Translations under genes and position numbers: made by a program
Notes under the pieces: model-generated
What the model was told of the DNA's origin: nothing
The model's input: the letters and a program-made list of their open reading frames with translations, nothing else
Database searches by the model: none
Source: an uncultured Muribaculaceae bacterium
Lineage (GTDB): Bacteria; Bacteroidota; Bacteroidia; Bacteroidales; Muribaculaceae
Assembly (NCBI GenBank): GCA_910583525.1
Contig: CAJTXL010000016.1
Span: 11,048 to 75,047, forward strand
Reading direction: 5' to 3'
Length of the DNA stretch: 64,000 nucleotides
Shown here: in pieces, positions 8,475 through 17,274 of the stretch
Layout: every line of letters starts with the position of its first letter
Position numbering within the stretch: the stretch's first letter is position 1

Positions 8475-10247
8475 ATGACTGACATAAATCTGAACGACAT
8501 CCATAGTCCTGCCGACATACGGCATTTCGACCTTGACGGTCTCAAATCGCTTGCCGCCGAAATGAGGTCGGCGCTTATGCGTCGCCTCTCGGCACGCGGC
8601 GGCCACGTAGGCCCGAATCTCGGCATGGTAGAGGCCACAATAGCACTGCATTATGTGTTCGACACGCCGACCGACAAAATCGTATTCGACGTGTCGCACC
8701 AATCCTACCCACATAAGATGCTTACGGGGCGCATGCAGGCATACACCGACCCTGCGCATTACGGCGATGTGACGGGCTTTACCGACCCCAAAGAAAACCC
8801 CGACTATGACCTTTTTTCGATAGGGCACACTTCTACAGCCTTGGCTCTCGCCTCGGGCCTTGCGAAAGCACGTGACATCGAAGGCCGCACGGAGAATGTC
8901 ATCGCCGTTGTAGGCGACGGTTCGCTTGGCGGCGGCGAAGCTCTCGAAGGGCTCAACTACGGCGCCACCCTCGGCACTAACTTCATAGTCGTGATAAACG
9001 ACAACGACATGAGCATCGCCGAAAACCACGGTGGCCTATACGCCGACCTCAGACTGCTCAGAAACACTAACGGCACGGCCGAACCGAACTTTTTCCGCGC
9101 CATGGGCTACGGGTATATGTATGTGCCCTACGGCAACGACATGGCATCGCTCGTCAAGGCGTTCAAAAGCGTAAAAGGCATAGGTCACCCGGTGGTGGTG
9201 CACATAAACACGATGAAAGGGATGGGTCTTGCGGTTGCCGAAGCCGACAAAGAGGCATTCCACTATACAGGGCCTTTCGACCTTGCCAGCGGCTCTCCGC
9301 TCAAAGCGGCACCGGCAGGAGATGAGCCTCGGCAATACACCGACATCTTTGCGCTGCATATGCTCGAACGCATGCGTACGGACAATCGCGTTGCAGTGCT
9401 GACGGCAGGCACACCCGGCGCCGTGGGTTTCTATCCGGCGCGCCGCAAAGAAGCCGGGCACCGCTTCATCGATGTCGGCATTGCCGAGCAGATGGCCGTG
9501 GGCATGACTGCCGGTCTTGCAAAAGGCGGCATACGCCCGGTATTCGCGGTAGTATCGTCGTTCATGCAACGCGCCTACGACCAGGTGAGCCAAGACGTGG
9601 CCATCAACCGCATGCCGTCGGTATTCGTGATATTCCATACCGGCGTGTTCGCCATGAACGACGAAACGCATCTCGGATTCTTCGACATTGCCATGCTGAG
9701 CAATATTCCGGGCGTGAACTTCCTTGCACCGACTTCAAAACAGGAATATCTGGCAATGCTGGACTGGGCCGTGAAACAGACTGCGCAGCCCGTAGTTGTG
9801 CGCACGCCGGGCGGAGCAGCCGTCGATGACCTCCAGCGCGAGATACTCAGCGACTATTCCGCCCCCGAATATGAGATTGCGCGACATGGCAGCCGCATAG
9901 CCCTTATCGGCGCCGGCAATTTCTTCTACCGCATGGCGGATGCCGCCGACATTCTTGAGAAAGAGGGCTTTCAGCCCACACTTATAAATCCGCGCTGCCT
10001 GTCGTCGCTCGACACCGCCGCTCTCGATGCCTTGAAAGATTATGATGCCGTCATTACGGCAGAGGACGGTATCATCGACGGCGGTTTCGGGCAGAAAGTT
10101 GCGGCATACCTTAGCCGCTACGGCACTAAAGTGCATTGCCTCGGCCTGCCGAAAGAGTTCCCCAACGAATATGCCGCAGCCGATGTGGTAAAAGCCTGCG
10201 GACTTGAACCGCAGCAGATTGCCACCCTTGCCAAATCGGCACTGTGA
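8475..10247 (+). CDS. dxs: 1-deoxy-D-xylulose-5-phosphate synthase, short form
   Basis: 590 aa. Condenses pyruvate and glyceraldehyde-3-phosphate in a thiamine-diphosphate-dependent reaction, the entry to the MEP isoprenoid pathway. The family signature DVSHQSYPHKMLTGR, the ThDP/Mg motif GDGSLGGGEALEGLNYG and the pyrimidine-domain segment DVGIAEQMAVGMTAGLAKGG are all present, followed by a transketolase C-terminal domain. It is shorter than typical DXS (about 620-640 aa), with a brief N-terminus and variants such as SHQSYP where GHQAYP is common. It may be the second, shorter DXS-like paralogue that some Bacteroidales carry. I start at ATG 8475 because the upstream codons lie in the promoter. 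Confidence 0.85.
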   Translation: MTDINLNDIHSPADIRHFDLDGLKSLAAEMRSALMRRLSARGGHVGPNLGMVEATIALHYVFDTPTDKIVFDVSHQSYPHKMLTGRMQAYTDPAHYGDVTGFTDPKENPDYDLFSIGHTSTALALASGLAKARDIEGRTENVIAVVGDGSLGGGEALEGLNYGATLGTNFIVVINDNDMSIAENHGGLYADLRLLRNTNGTAEPNFFRAMGYGYMYVPYGNDMASLVKAFKSVKGIGHPVVVHINTMKGMGLAVAEADKEAFHYTGPFDLASGSPLKAAPAGDEPRQYTDIFALHMLERMRTDNRVAVLTAGTPGAVGFYPARRKEAGHRFIDVGIAEQMAVGMTAGLAKGGIRPVFAVVSSFMQRAYDQVSQDVAINRMPSVFVIFHTGVFAMNDETHLGFFDIAMLSNIPGVNFLAPTSKQEYLAMLDWAVKQTAQPVVVRTPGGAAVDDLQREILSDYSAPEYEIARHGSRIALIGAGNFFYRMADAADILEKEGFQPTLINPRCLSSLDTAALDALKDYDAVITAEDGIIDGGFGQKVAAYLSRYGTKVHCLGLPKEFPNEYAAADVVKACGLEPQQIATLAKSAL

Positions 10248-10381
10248 ACATTCACGCGCCACAGGGCGTTATCCATACAAAGGCAATATCGAGCCGGGGA
10301 TAGAAATCCCTCTCCTTGACAGCCGAAAGCGTGGCTGAAATCGCCGCCGCTCATTATTGCCCGGAAACGCATGGACACCTT

Positions 10382-10434
10382 CCACCACCGCCGCCGCCCG
10401 TGTAACGTACGAACACGGGCGGCGGCTGTGGTGG
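10382..10434. terminator. strong hairpin between convergent dxs and WbqC-lepB-rho transcripts
   Basis: Arms 10382-10403 and 10413-10434 pair over 22 positions with one mismatch around a 9-nt loop. T-rich DNA follows 17-28 nt on the plus side only, so on the plus strand it is not a classic U-tract terminator. Its place between converging genes suggests bidirectional termination. Confidence 0.6.
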
Positions 10435-10502
10435 TGCTATCGGCAAAGTTTTTAACTAATTTACAACACAAAAATAGCAAAACTTGCCGATATCGGCAAG
10501 TT

Positions 10503-11078
10503 TTATGCGTTGCGTTTTGCGGCGGTATCGAGATAGAGCTGTGCTTCGGGGCCGAGATTGAATATGAGGTCGAGCACAGAGAGTCCGCCGATAAAGCCGA
10601 GGCTGTCGCCGCGCACTTGCCAATAAAACGGTAGAGGCTGTCCTACGACGTGGTCATATGAAGCGGCTTCGGGGGCGACTCGTTGTGGCGGCATGGCAAG
10701 GATACCGCGCACCATGGCGTCGGAGCGGAGACATAGTTCGGTTACGCTTATGGGTTCGGGCGAGAACAGCGGCCTGAGTCTGTCAATGTAGAACTCGAAG
10801 AAGGGTGTGCGGCCGTAGGCCGATTCGAGCGCCGTAGGCATGGTCTCCCACCAGCGCCCGTGGTCTGACACGGTGCATTGCCGCCATAATGTTGCGCCGG
10901 CAGGACGGCTTACGGGAACCGTTAGCCTGAGAAGTCCGCGGGTGTCGGCTATGTCGTAGCGGTGGGTGCCTTTGTCGGATTTGTCGTAGCGTATACCGGT
11001 TGCGATGGCGGCGTCGGGGTGGCGCCAAGCCGCCACATAGTAGGCGATAGTTCCGAATAGCCTTGGGGGGAGCAGCAT
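10503..11078 (-). CDS. WbqC-like family protein
   Basis: 191 aa, cytosolic. The N-terminal LLPPRLFGTIAYYVAAW and the later RCTVSD/TPFFEFYID type segments fit the WbqC-like family, found near polysaccharide and envelope genes and of uncertain catalytic role (proposed in nucleotide-sugar or amino-sugar metabolism). It starts 3 bp after the lepB stop, so it is the last gene of rho-lepB-wbqC. In Bacteroidales a WbqC protein directly after signal peptidase I is a common arrangement as I recall it, which supports the call. Confidence 0.75.
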   Translation of the reverse strand: MLLPPRLFGTIAYYVAAWRHPDAAIATGIRYDKSDKGTHRYDIADTRGLLRLTVPVSRPAGATLWRQCTVSDHGRWWETMPTALESAYGRTPFFEFYIDRLRPLFSPEPISVTELCLRSDAMVRGILAMPPQRVAPEAASYDHVVGQPLPFYWQVRGDSLGFIGGLSVLDLIFNLGPEAQLYLDTAAKRNA

Positions 11079-11081
11079 TGC

Positions 11082-12560
11082 TCAGCGTTTGTCGGGGTTG
11101 GGACAGCGCAGGATACGGTCGAAGCGTATTTTGCCGTCGAAGAGTCCGCGCTCACGGTCGAACGAAGCCAAAATAATCATCGGAGTGCCTATTATGTGGT
11201 CTTCAGGGACAAAGCCCCAAAAACGCGAGTCCTGCGAGTTGTCGCGGTTGTCGCCCATCATCCAATAGTAGTCCATGCCGAAAGTATATGTATCGGCAGG
11301 CTTACCGTCAAGCATCACTTTGCCGGTGGCGTTGTCGAAGTATGCGTCGCTGTGGCCTTCGTAGTTGCGGATGCAGCGTTGGTAGATGGTCCAGTTTTCG
11401 GGCGTAAGCTCGATGGTGGTGCCTTTGGCCGGCATCAGTAGGCCGTCGGCGCCGCCGTAGTCCGACAATGTCCAGTCGCCGTCTTCGCCGAATGGGAATA
11501 CCATGCTGTTGAGGGCGTTGCCATAGAAATAGGGTGCGACATGGTTGAACTTGGCAGAAGCGAGCAGGCGTCCGTTATGTTTCATCTTTTCGAGCATGTC
11601 GGCCGTCAGGGGGGCAAGGTAAGCCGGCGACGATGCCGGTGCCGTGCCCAGGAACGGCTGTATGTTGGCACGCGAGGCCGAACCCGGCTCGAACATCGAC
11701 AGGTCGCTTTGGGCGATGCCGAGTTCGCGTATGTCATCGTCGGTGAGCGGCGACGAGGTGGCGAACAGGTAGTTGAACTGCACGTGTTCGGGGAAGGGAC
11801 GCGCTTCGCCGTCGATATACAGGGTGTCGTTGACTATCTTCAGGCGCTGTCCGGGCAAAGCCACGGAACGCTTGACAAAGTTTTGGCGACGGTCAACGGG
11901 GCGATAGATTATTTCGCCGAATTGTGCCTTGTCGGCATGCACTGCTTCACGGCCGTATTGCTTGACAAGAAGGTCGTAATACTGCGGTGTCTCTTCGTAA
12001 CGCGAAGCCACGGTGTCGCCGGCCGGGAAGTTGAATACCACAATATCGCCCTCTTCGACGTTTCTCAGGCCTTTTAGCCTGCGGTATTTTACAGAGGGTT
12101 TGTCGAGATAGGACTTGTGTCCCATGAACGAGTTGTGGACCAAGGGGAAGTGCACGGGCGTCATTGGCACGCGAGGGCCGTAGACGAACTTGTTCACCCA
12201 CAGATAGTCGCCAGTCAGAAGGGTCTTTTCGAGGGAGCTTGACGGTATCTGATAGTTCTGTCCCACGAAGGAGAATACGAAGTAGACCAACACTAAAGCA
12301 TAGACAATCGCGTCGACCCAGCTCATGATGCTGCGCGTTGTCTTCGACTTGCTTTTCTTCCACCAGGTGAAAGGTATGTAGCCGGTTATATAGATGTCGA
12401 ACAGAAGAAGTTCGAAAACGGCGAGCCACCATGTGCGCATCCATACCACCCAAAGTAGAAAGATTACGGATACGAGGCCGAAGCGGAGCCATCGCGTGGT
12501 CTTGATTTCTTTTATGCGTCGGCGGAAGTCGTCGGCGAAGCCCGGTTTTGTGTCGGTCAT
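11082..12560 (-). CDS. lepB: signal peptidase I, Bacteroidota long form
   Basis: A 492-aa membrane-anchored serine protease (S26) that removes signal peptides from exported proteins. Hydrophobic segments occupy residues 27-60 and 80-100. The Ser/Lys dyad can be placed: Ser109 in IPSSSLEKTLL and Lys230 in RQNFVKRSVALPGQ. The conserved box MMGDNRDNSQDSRFWGFVP lies near the end. Leu110 replaces the usual Met after the catalytic Ser. The chain is much longer than the E. coli enzyme because of an insertion of ~150 residues between the Lys box and the GDNRDNS box, a known Bacteroidota feature. Lies 33 bp after rho. Confidence 0.93.
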   Translation of the reverse strand: MTDTKPGFADDFRRRIKEIKTTRWLRFGLVSVIFLLWVVWMRTWWLAVFELLLFDIYITGYIPFTWWKKSKSKTTRSIMSWVDAIVYALVLVYFVFSFVGQNYQIPSSSLEKTLLTGDYLWVNKFVYGPRVPMTPVHFPLVHNSFMGHKSYLDKPSVKYRRLKGLRNVEEGDIVVFNFPAGDTVASRYEETPQYYDLLVKQYGREAVHADKAQFGEIIYRPVDRRQNFVKRSVALPGQRLKIVNDTLYIDGEARPFPEHVQFNYLFATSSPLTDDDIRELGIAQSDLSMFEPGSASRANIQPFLGTAPASSPAYLAPLTADMLEKMKHNGRLLASAKFNHVAPYFYGNALNSMVFPFGEDGDWTLSDYGGADGLLMPAKGTTIELTPENWTIYQRCIRNYEGHSDAYFDNATGKVMLDGKPADTYTFGMDYYWMMGDNRDNSQDSRFWGFVPEDHIIGTPMIILASFDRERGLFDGKIRFDRILRCPNPDKR

Positions 12561-12593
12561 TGTGTTGTAGTGTAAGGAGTAAGAAGCTTTTTA

Positions 12594-14588
12594 TCAGTCG
12601 CCCATGGTGCGGAGCAGTTCGTCGTTGTCGCGAGTGCGCTCCATGCGGTCTTTTATGAACTCCATCGCCTCGATAGAGTTGCGGTCGGAGAGGAAACGGC
12701 GAAGTATCCACATGCGGTTGAGTGTTTCGCTGCGCAGAAGCAAGTCGTCGCGACGTGTGCTCGATGCCATGATGTCGACGGCCGGGAAGATGCGTTTGTT
12801 CGACAGTTTGCGGTCGAGCTGCAGCTCCATATTGCCGGTGCCCTTGAATTCTTCAAAGATGACTTCGTCCATTTTCGAGCTTGTTTCTGTGAGGGCTGTT
12901 GCGATAATGGTGAGGGAGCCGCCGCCTTCGATGTTTCGTGCGGCACCGAAGAAGCGTTTGGGCTTCTGCAGTGCATTTGCGTCGACACCGCCCGAGAGTA
13001 TCTTGCCCGAAGCCGGGGCGCATGTGTTGTATGCGCGAGCCAGACGAGTGATTGAATCGAGGAGTATCACGACGTCGTGTCCGCATTCTACCATGCGTTT
13101 TGCTTTGTCGAGCACTATCGAGGCTATTTTTACGTGTCTGTCGGCAGGCTCGTCGAATGTCGATGCGATAACCTCGGCATTGACCGAACGCTGCATGTCG
13201 GTGACTTCTTCGGGGCGTTCGTCGATGAGCAAAATCATGATGTAGGTTTCGGGGTGGTTCTCGGCGATGGCATTGGCGATGTCCTTCAGGAGAAGAGTCT
13301 TACCTGTCTTAGGGGGTGCCACGATAAGACCGCGCTGGCCTTTGCCGATGGGGGCGAACATGTCGACGACGCGTGTCGACAGCGTGCATGAGCGTATGCC
13401 GCCGGTGAGGTTGAATTTCTCGTCGGGGAACAAGGGGGTAAGATGCTCGAAGGCGACACGGTCGCGAATGAACTCGAGCGAGCGTCCGTTAACGCGGCGC
13501 ACGTCGGTGAGGGGGAAGTATTTTTCGCCTTCTTTGGGGGCGCGTATCGTTGCCTCGACGACGTCGCCCTGACGCAGACCATAAGCCTTGATTTGGGGCA
13601 TGGTGACGTAGACGTCGTCGGGCGAGGAGAGGTAGTTGAAGTCGGCCGAGCGCAGGAAACCGTAGCCTTCGGGAACGATTTCGAGCACGCCGGTGGCTTC
13701 GAGTATGCCGTCGAAGTCGTATCGCGGCATGCGCGGCTGCTGCTGTTGTAGGTTCTGCTGCCGGTTCTTCTTGTTCTTTTTTCCTTGTCCGGGTTGGTTC
13801 TGCTGTTGTTGCCCCTGGCTGTTAGGCTCGGCGAGGACTATAGGGCCGGCCTGTGGCTGAGGAACTGCCTGACGCGGCATCTTTGCGGCTTCTTCTTTTT
13901 CGCGCTGGCTCCGGGGGACGAATTTGCGTCCTTCGCTGCGAGGGAAGAATGCACTTAGAGAGCTGTCTTTGCTCGGCATGAAGTTCCGTTTGGGCTGCTG
14001 AGGCGCTCCTTCTTCTGTCGATGCCGAGGTGCTTTCTGCGGTTGCGGATTGCTGCTCCGGCTCTTTTTGCCCTTCAGCTACCGGAGCATCGGCTACGGGC
14101 TGTTCGGCTTCCTTTTTTTCTTGTTTGGCTTCTTGAGCCGGTGCTTGAGTTTCTTCTTTTGCCGGAGCCGTCTCTTTAGCTACGGAAGGTTCCTGTTCGG
14201 GAGTCTGCACCTTTTTGGGACGTCCGCGGCGCTTTTTCACCGGAGCCGGTTGCTCCTGTCCGTCGGGCGTTTTTTCGGAGTTTGCGGTATCGACAGCCTG
14301 CGCGGCCGGGGTCTCGGCCGCATCGGTGGCAGTCTGAGACGACGGTTCTTCGGCATCTTTCTTTTTTCGTGTGCGTTTTTTTTGCTTTTCTTCGCCGTTG
14401 GCGTCAGCAGCTTTAGCTCGCCGGCGCTTGTCGGCATTTGCTGCGGCACCCGTCTCGGCCTGATGGTCGAGGATGCGGTATACGAGGTTTTCTTTTTCGG
14501 ATGTGTCGATTTTCTTCAGACCCATGCCTTCGGCAACAGCCTTAAGCTCGGCGTCTGACATCTCGTTTAGTGCTGAGATTGTGTACAT
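12594..14588 (-). CDS. rho: transcription termination factor Rho with long N-terminal insertion
   Basis: 664 aa against about 420 in E. coli. Residues 1-42 form the Rho N-terminal helical domain. Residues 45-285 are a low-complexity stretch rich in Lys, Glu, Pro, Ala and Gln. The RNA-binding cold-shock-like domain begins at DFDGILEATGVLEI. The hexameric ATPase follows with Walker A VAPPKTGKTLLL, Walker B VVILLDSITRLARAYN and the secondary-channel region GTGNMELQLDRKLSNKRIFP. Long insertions of this kind are known in Bacteroidetes Rho and have been linked to altered RNA handling or condensate formation. A leader of roughly 200 nt precedes the gene, leaving room for Rho autoregulation. Confidence 0.95.
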   Translation of the reverse strand: MYTISALNEMSDAELKAVAEGMGLKKIDTSEKENLVYRILDHQAETGAAANADKRRRAKAADANGEEKQKKRTRKKKDAEEPSSQTATDAAETPAAQAVDTANSEKTPDGQEQPAPVKKRRGRPKKVQTPEQEPSVAKETAPAKEETQAPAQEAKQEKKEAEQPVADAPVAEGQKEPEQQSATAESTSASTEEGAPQQPKRNFMPSKDSSLSAFFPRSEGRKFVPRSQREKEEAAKMPRQAVPQPQAGPIVLAEPNSQGQQQQNQPGQGKKNKKNRQQNLQQQQPRMPRYDFDGILEATGVLEIVPEGYGFLRSADFNYLSSPDDVYVTMPQIKAYGLRQGDVVEATIRAPKEGEKYFPLTDVRRVNGRSLEFIRDRVAFEHLTPLFPDEKFNLTGGIRSCTLSTRVVDMFAPIGKGQRGLIVAPPKTGKTLLLKDIANAIAENHPETYIMILLIDERPEEVTDMQRSVNAEVIASTFDEPADRHVKIASIVLDKAKRMVECGHDVVILLDSITRLARAYNTCAPASGKILSGGVDANALQKPKRFFGAARNIEGGGSLTIIATALTETSSKMDEVIFEEFKGTGNMELQLDRKLSNKRIFPAVDIMASSTRRDDLLLRSETLNRMWILRRFLSDRNSIEAMEFIKDRMERTRDNDELLRTMGD

Positions 14589-14801
14589 TATATTGTAAAA
14601 AGGTCAATAAGGGGGCACCATCGGGCATACGCCTTCGCTAAGGTGCGCTCATTATGATATTTATTTTTTTCGGGAGGGGATGAATATCGGTTGTTGCCGT
14701 GGGCATAGAAAGACCGCAGGCGGCAACTTCAGCCGCGAATGGCAACAGACGTTTATGTTTCTATGGGTTTGCGGCAGGGCAGCCACAGCTCTACCGACGT
14801 G

Positions 14802-14832
14802 CAAAGGTACTACTTTTATTTCATTAAACAAA
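14802..14832 (-). promoter_or_regulatory. promoter of rho-lepB-wbqC
   Basis: On the minus strand TTTG (14832-14829) is followed by 19 nt and TACCTTTG (14809-14802), a full Bacteroidota consensus. It implies an untranslated leader of about 205-210 nt before rho. Confidence 0.65.
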
Positions 14833-14990
14833 ATTCGGCGCGGGGAGGTTCGCGGTTTTTCATATATCGGGAAAAGCCGAAAATTGGCTCTTTCATATGG
14901 AAATAGCCCCACCAATAACATTTTTTTCGTATCTTTACGCCCGATTTACAACGCGCCATGGAGATGACGCCGTAAATCAGACTTTTTTAC

Positions 14991-15210
14991 AAAAGGTGTT
15001 ATTGAAATTTTATCTTCTAAAGTCAAACTTCGCAACTTTGAATTTCCACGGAGATAAGGTTGGCAATAGCATCTGCATCGGTTGCTTATACCCTGCCGAG
15101 TTCGGCAGCTTATATAGCACAATCGGTGTGGGGCTATTGTTTTATCCGTGGAAAAGGTAATGCGAAGACCTGACTTTAGGATAAGACAAGATACAATCCT
15201 CACACCTTTT
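14991..15210. repeat. 220-bp imperfect palindrome (MITE-like or structured RNA)
   Basis: Arm blocks pair in order outward from a centre near 15100: CTGCCGA-gt-TCGGCAG, CAATAGC/GCTATTG, TTTCCACGG/CCGTGGAAA, TCGCA/TGCGA, GTCA/TGAC and AAAAGGTGT/ACACCTTTT. Block spacing is nearly symmetrical. The sequence is AT-richer than its surroundings and has no coding capacity. It could be a miniature inverted-repeat element, a remnant of one, or a long structured leader. It lies 275 bp upstream of the LRR gene. The rest of the 14589-15484 gap holds the rho leader and promoter and one doubtful small ORF. Confidence 0.6.
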
Positions 15211-15264
15211 TTATGTACAAACGTAAAATGTTTCGTCGGAGGATGAGAAACACCAAAATCAATT

Positions 15265-15459
15265 ATGAATCCCATAGATTTTTCAGACCTGGTTTCCAAC
15301 AAAAATGGACAGAACTGTAGGGTCGAGACAAGCACGTGTGTCTATAACGGCGTTTATCTTCGCCAAGGCACAGAAGGCGGTCTACAGATAGGGATACAAC
15401 CCACGGGAGAAAGAGCCATCCTATGCAACATCCCGACAAACATATCCTCAATACACTAA
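15265..15459 (+). CDS. possible 64-aa small protein upstream of the LRR gene
   Basis: Opens with MNPIDFSDLVSNKNGQNCR and has no recognisable domain, signal peptide or membrane segment. It ends 26 bp before the LRR gene and is in the same direction, so it could be a leader or small co-transcribed protein. Length alone does not exclude chance. Confidence 0.3.
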   Translation: MNPIDFSDLVSNKNGQNCRVETSTCVYNGVYLRQGTEGGLQIGIQPTGERAILCNIPTNISSIH

Positions 15460-15484
15460 AATCTTACTTAAGCAGAAAAACAAC

Positions 15485-16729
15485 ATGAAACAATACATAC
15501 TCCGAGCGTTGTCACTGACGCTCCTGCTCTCCATCACTCTCCATGACGCCTACGGTTTCGAATCTGAAGGCCTCTACTATAACATCTTGTCAGAAGAAGA
15601 CAGGACGGTTGCCGTTGTATGCCCGATAGACTATACCCACAAATATCAGTACGACTATATTGAAGGAAATATAGAAATCCCATCAAGAGTAATATATGAA
15701 AGTAAAACATATCGCGTGACTGAAATCGGTTACAAAGCTTTCCGTGAATGCCGTAGGTTGACTTCCGTTACCATTCCCAACTCGGTGGCTAAAATCGGTG
15801 ATGAAGCTTTCCAAGGCTGCTTCGGATTGACATCTGTGACCATCCCAAACTCGGTGACCAAACTCGGTGTTGATGCTTTCCGTACCTGCTTCATGTTGAC
15901 TTCCGTTACCATCCCAAACTCGGTAACTTCAATCGGTGAAGGCTCTTTCCGTTTCTGCTCCGGGTTGACTTCCGTTACCATATCGAACTCCGTTACTTCA
16001 ATCGGAGACCATGCTTTCAGCTACTGTTCCGGACTGACTTCCGTTACCATCCCTAACTCGGTAATTTCAATCGGTGAATATGCTTTCTCCTACTGCTTAG
16101 GGCTGACTTCCGTTACCATCCCTAACTCGGTAATTTCAATCGGTGAATATGCTTTCGACGGCTGCTCCGGGTTGGCAAGCATACATGTTGATAATGATAA
16201 TAAATCATACGGCTCTATTAATGGTGTTTTATACAATAAAGATATTACCACGTTGCTTCTATGTCCGATGGCGAAAGAATATGTAGAGATTCCGAACTCT
16301 GTGACTTCAATCGGTGAAAGTGCTTTCAGCGGCTACTCCAGGCTGACTTCTATATATTGCCATGCCATTACACCGCCAAGTGGTGACAATAGTGTCTTTG
16401 GCGAAACGACATTAAAAGAATGTAAACTGTATGTGCCGACAGGATGCCTGTCTGTTTACGAATCTGTAGACCCTTGGCGCAACTTCTGGAACATCGAGGA
16501 GATGGATTTCAGCGGCATCGATGAAGCGGTTGTCGGTAATGGCAAGCCGCGGATATCGGTCGTAAATGGCATTATCCACATCGGCAACGCTGACGACAAG
16601 GTCTTGGTTGAAGTGTTCGATATATCAGGCAAGAAGGTCTTCCGCGACTATGGCAGCACGGTTTCAGGTCTTGCCAAAGGCATGTATATCGTGAAGGTCA
16701 AATCTGATGTGGTGAAAGTCCAACTATGA
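15485..16729 (+). CDS. secreted BspA-type leucine-rich-repeat protein with T9SS-like tail
   Basis: 414 aa. The signal peptide MKQYILRALSLTLLLSITLHD is followed by an N-terminal beta region. Six consecutive 23-residue LRR_5 (Treponema pallidum/BspA-type) repeats span residues 92-229 with the core LTSVTIPNSVTSIGEGAF, and a degenerate seventh repeat and cap follow (CHAITPPSGDNSVFGE, LYVPTGCLSVYES). The last ~65 residues (VLVEVFDISGKKVF ... GLAKGMYIVKVKSD) resemble the type A sorting domain of the type IX secretion system. Such proteins sit on the surface and bind host or bacterial ligands. GC content is visibly lower than in neighbours, suggesting acquired DNA. No partner gene is adjacent except the doubtful ORF upstream. 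Confidence 0.85.
   Translation: MKQYILRALSLTLLLSITLHDAYGFESEGLYYNILSEEDRTVAVVCPIDYTHKYQYDYIEGNIEIPSRVIYESKTYRVTEIGYKAFRECRRLTSVTIPNSVAKIGDEAFQGCFGLTSVTIPNSVTKLGVDAFRTCFMLTSVTIPNSVTSIGEGSFRFCSGLTSVTISNSVTSIGDHAFSYCSGLTSVTIPNSVISIGEYAFSYCLGLTSVTIPNSVISIGEYAFDGCSGLASIHVDNDNKSYGSINGVLYNKDITTLLLCPMAKEYVEIPNSVTSIGESAFSGYSRLTSIYCHAITPPSGDNSVFGETTLKECKLYVPTGCLSVYESVDPWRNFWNIEEMDFSGIDEAVVGNGKPRISVVNGIIHIGNADDKVLVEVFDISGKKVFRDYGSTVSGLAKGMYIVKVKSDVVKVQL
15758..16171 (+). repeat. six in-frame 69-bp tandem repeats inside the LRR gene
   Basis: Units begin at 15758, 15827, 15896, 15965, 16034 and 16103, each encoding one 23-aa LRR. Neighbouring units are nearly identical in DNA (the pair at 16034 and 16103 especially), so unequal recombination can change copy number without breaking the frame. 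Confidence 0.9.
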
Positions 16730-16855
16730 ATTTCCTTTCAGCCCGGGTTATATCGATTCAATATCCAAATGTGCTACAGCGTAACGCAATAGCTGCGTTT
16801 AGGCGCGATGTATCGCACCGCCCATAGTGGTGCTTCATTCTGTCGAAATTGTATG

Positions 16856-16983
16856 CCCATGGCAAGCACACCAAAAGGCGTGCTTGCCATGGGCTATTGT
16901 TATTGTGCCACTCTGTGGCAATGACACCTCTAACGAGGTTTTGAAAAATTTATATCTCATGCACCGACATTTCGGCTTGTGCC
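16856..16983 (+). repeat. interspersed repeat, copy A, in the 16730-17274 gap
   Basis: Bases 16866-16983 match 25005-25122 with a single difference over 118 bp. The left end is a hairpin with 14-bp perfect arms (16856-16869 and 16880-16893). Upstream, near 16770, the phrase gctacagcgtaacgc belongs to the same repeat family. No ORF inside is credible. The rest of this gap shows nothing except the tandem hairpins before comF. Confidence 0.8.
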
Positions 16984-17209
16984 CTATTTTTGCCTCTCTA
17001 TGCGTCTTTTTCCAAATCGAACTGCTCGCTAATTATTCAAGTCTTCCGACCACTAATACCCGACGGGGTTTGAAAATCTGTAGAACTCTTTTTGATAAAG
17101 CCCACATATTTCCATTGAAATCTTAGAGTATGTTTGAACTTAAGTAACTCACAAAAATTAGTTTATAATAAATTTATATCAAGTAACCCTATGAGTTAAT
17201 GCTTATTTG

Positions 17210-17262
17210 TTTGTCTTATGGACGAGACAAAATTGGGGCTTTTATGTCTTGTGCGCGAGACA
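17210..17262. terminator. two tandem small hairpins between LRR gene region and comF
   Basis: TTTGTCT-N8-AGACAAA (17210-17231) and TGTCT-N8-AGACA (17245-17262) are near copies with related loops. They sit just downstream of the comF stop, so they may end that minus-strand transcript. The outer sequence is A/T-rich on both sides. Confidence 0.45.
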
Positions 17263-17274
17263 AAAATCATCTTT

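Noticed and set aside
15758..16171. Regularly spaced repeats that could look like a CRISPR array
   Set aside because: Units are contiguous, in frame, 69 bp with no spacers, and encode LRRs; no cas genes are present.
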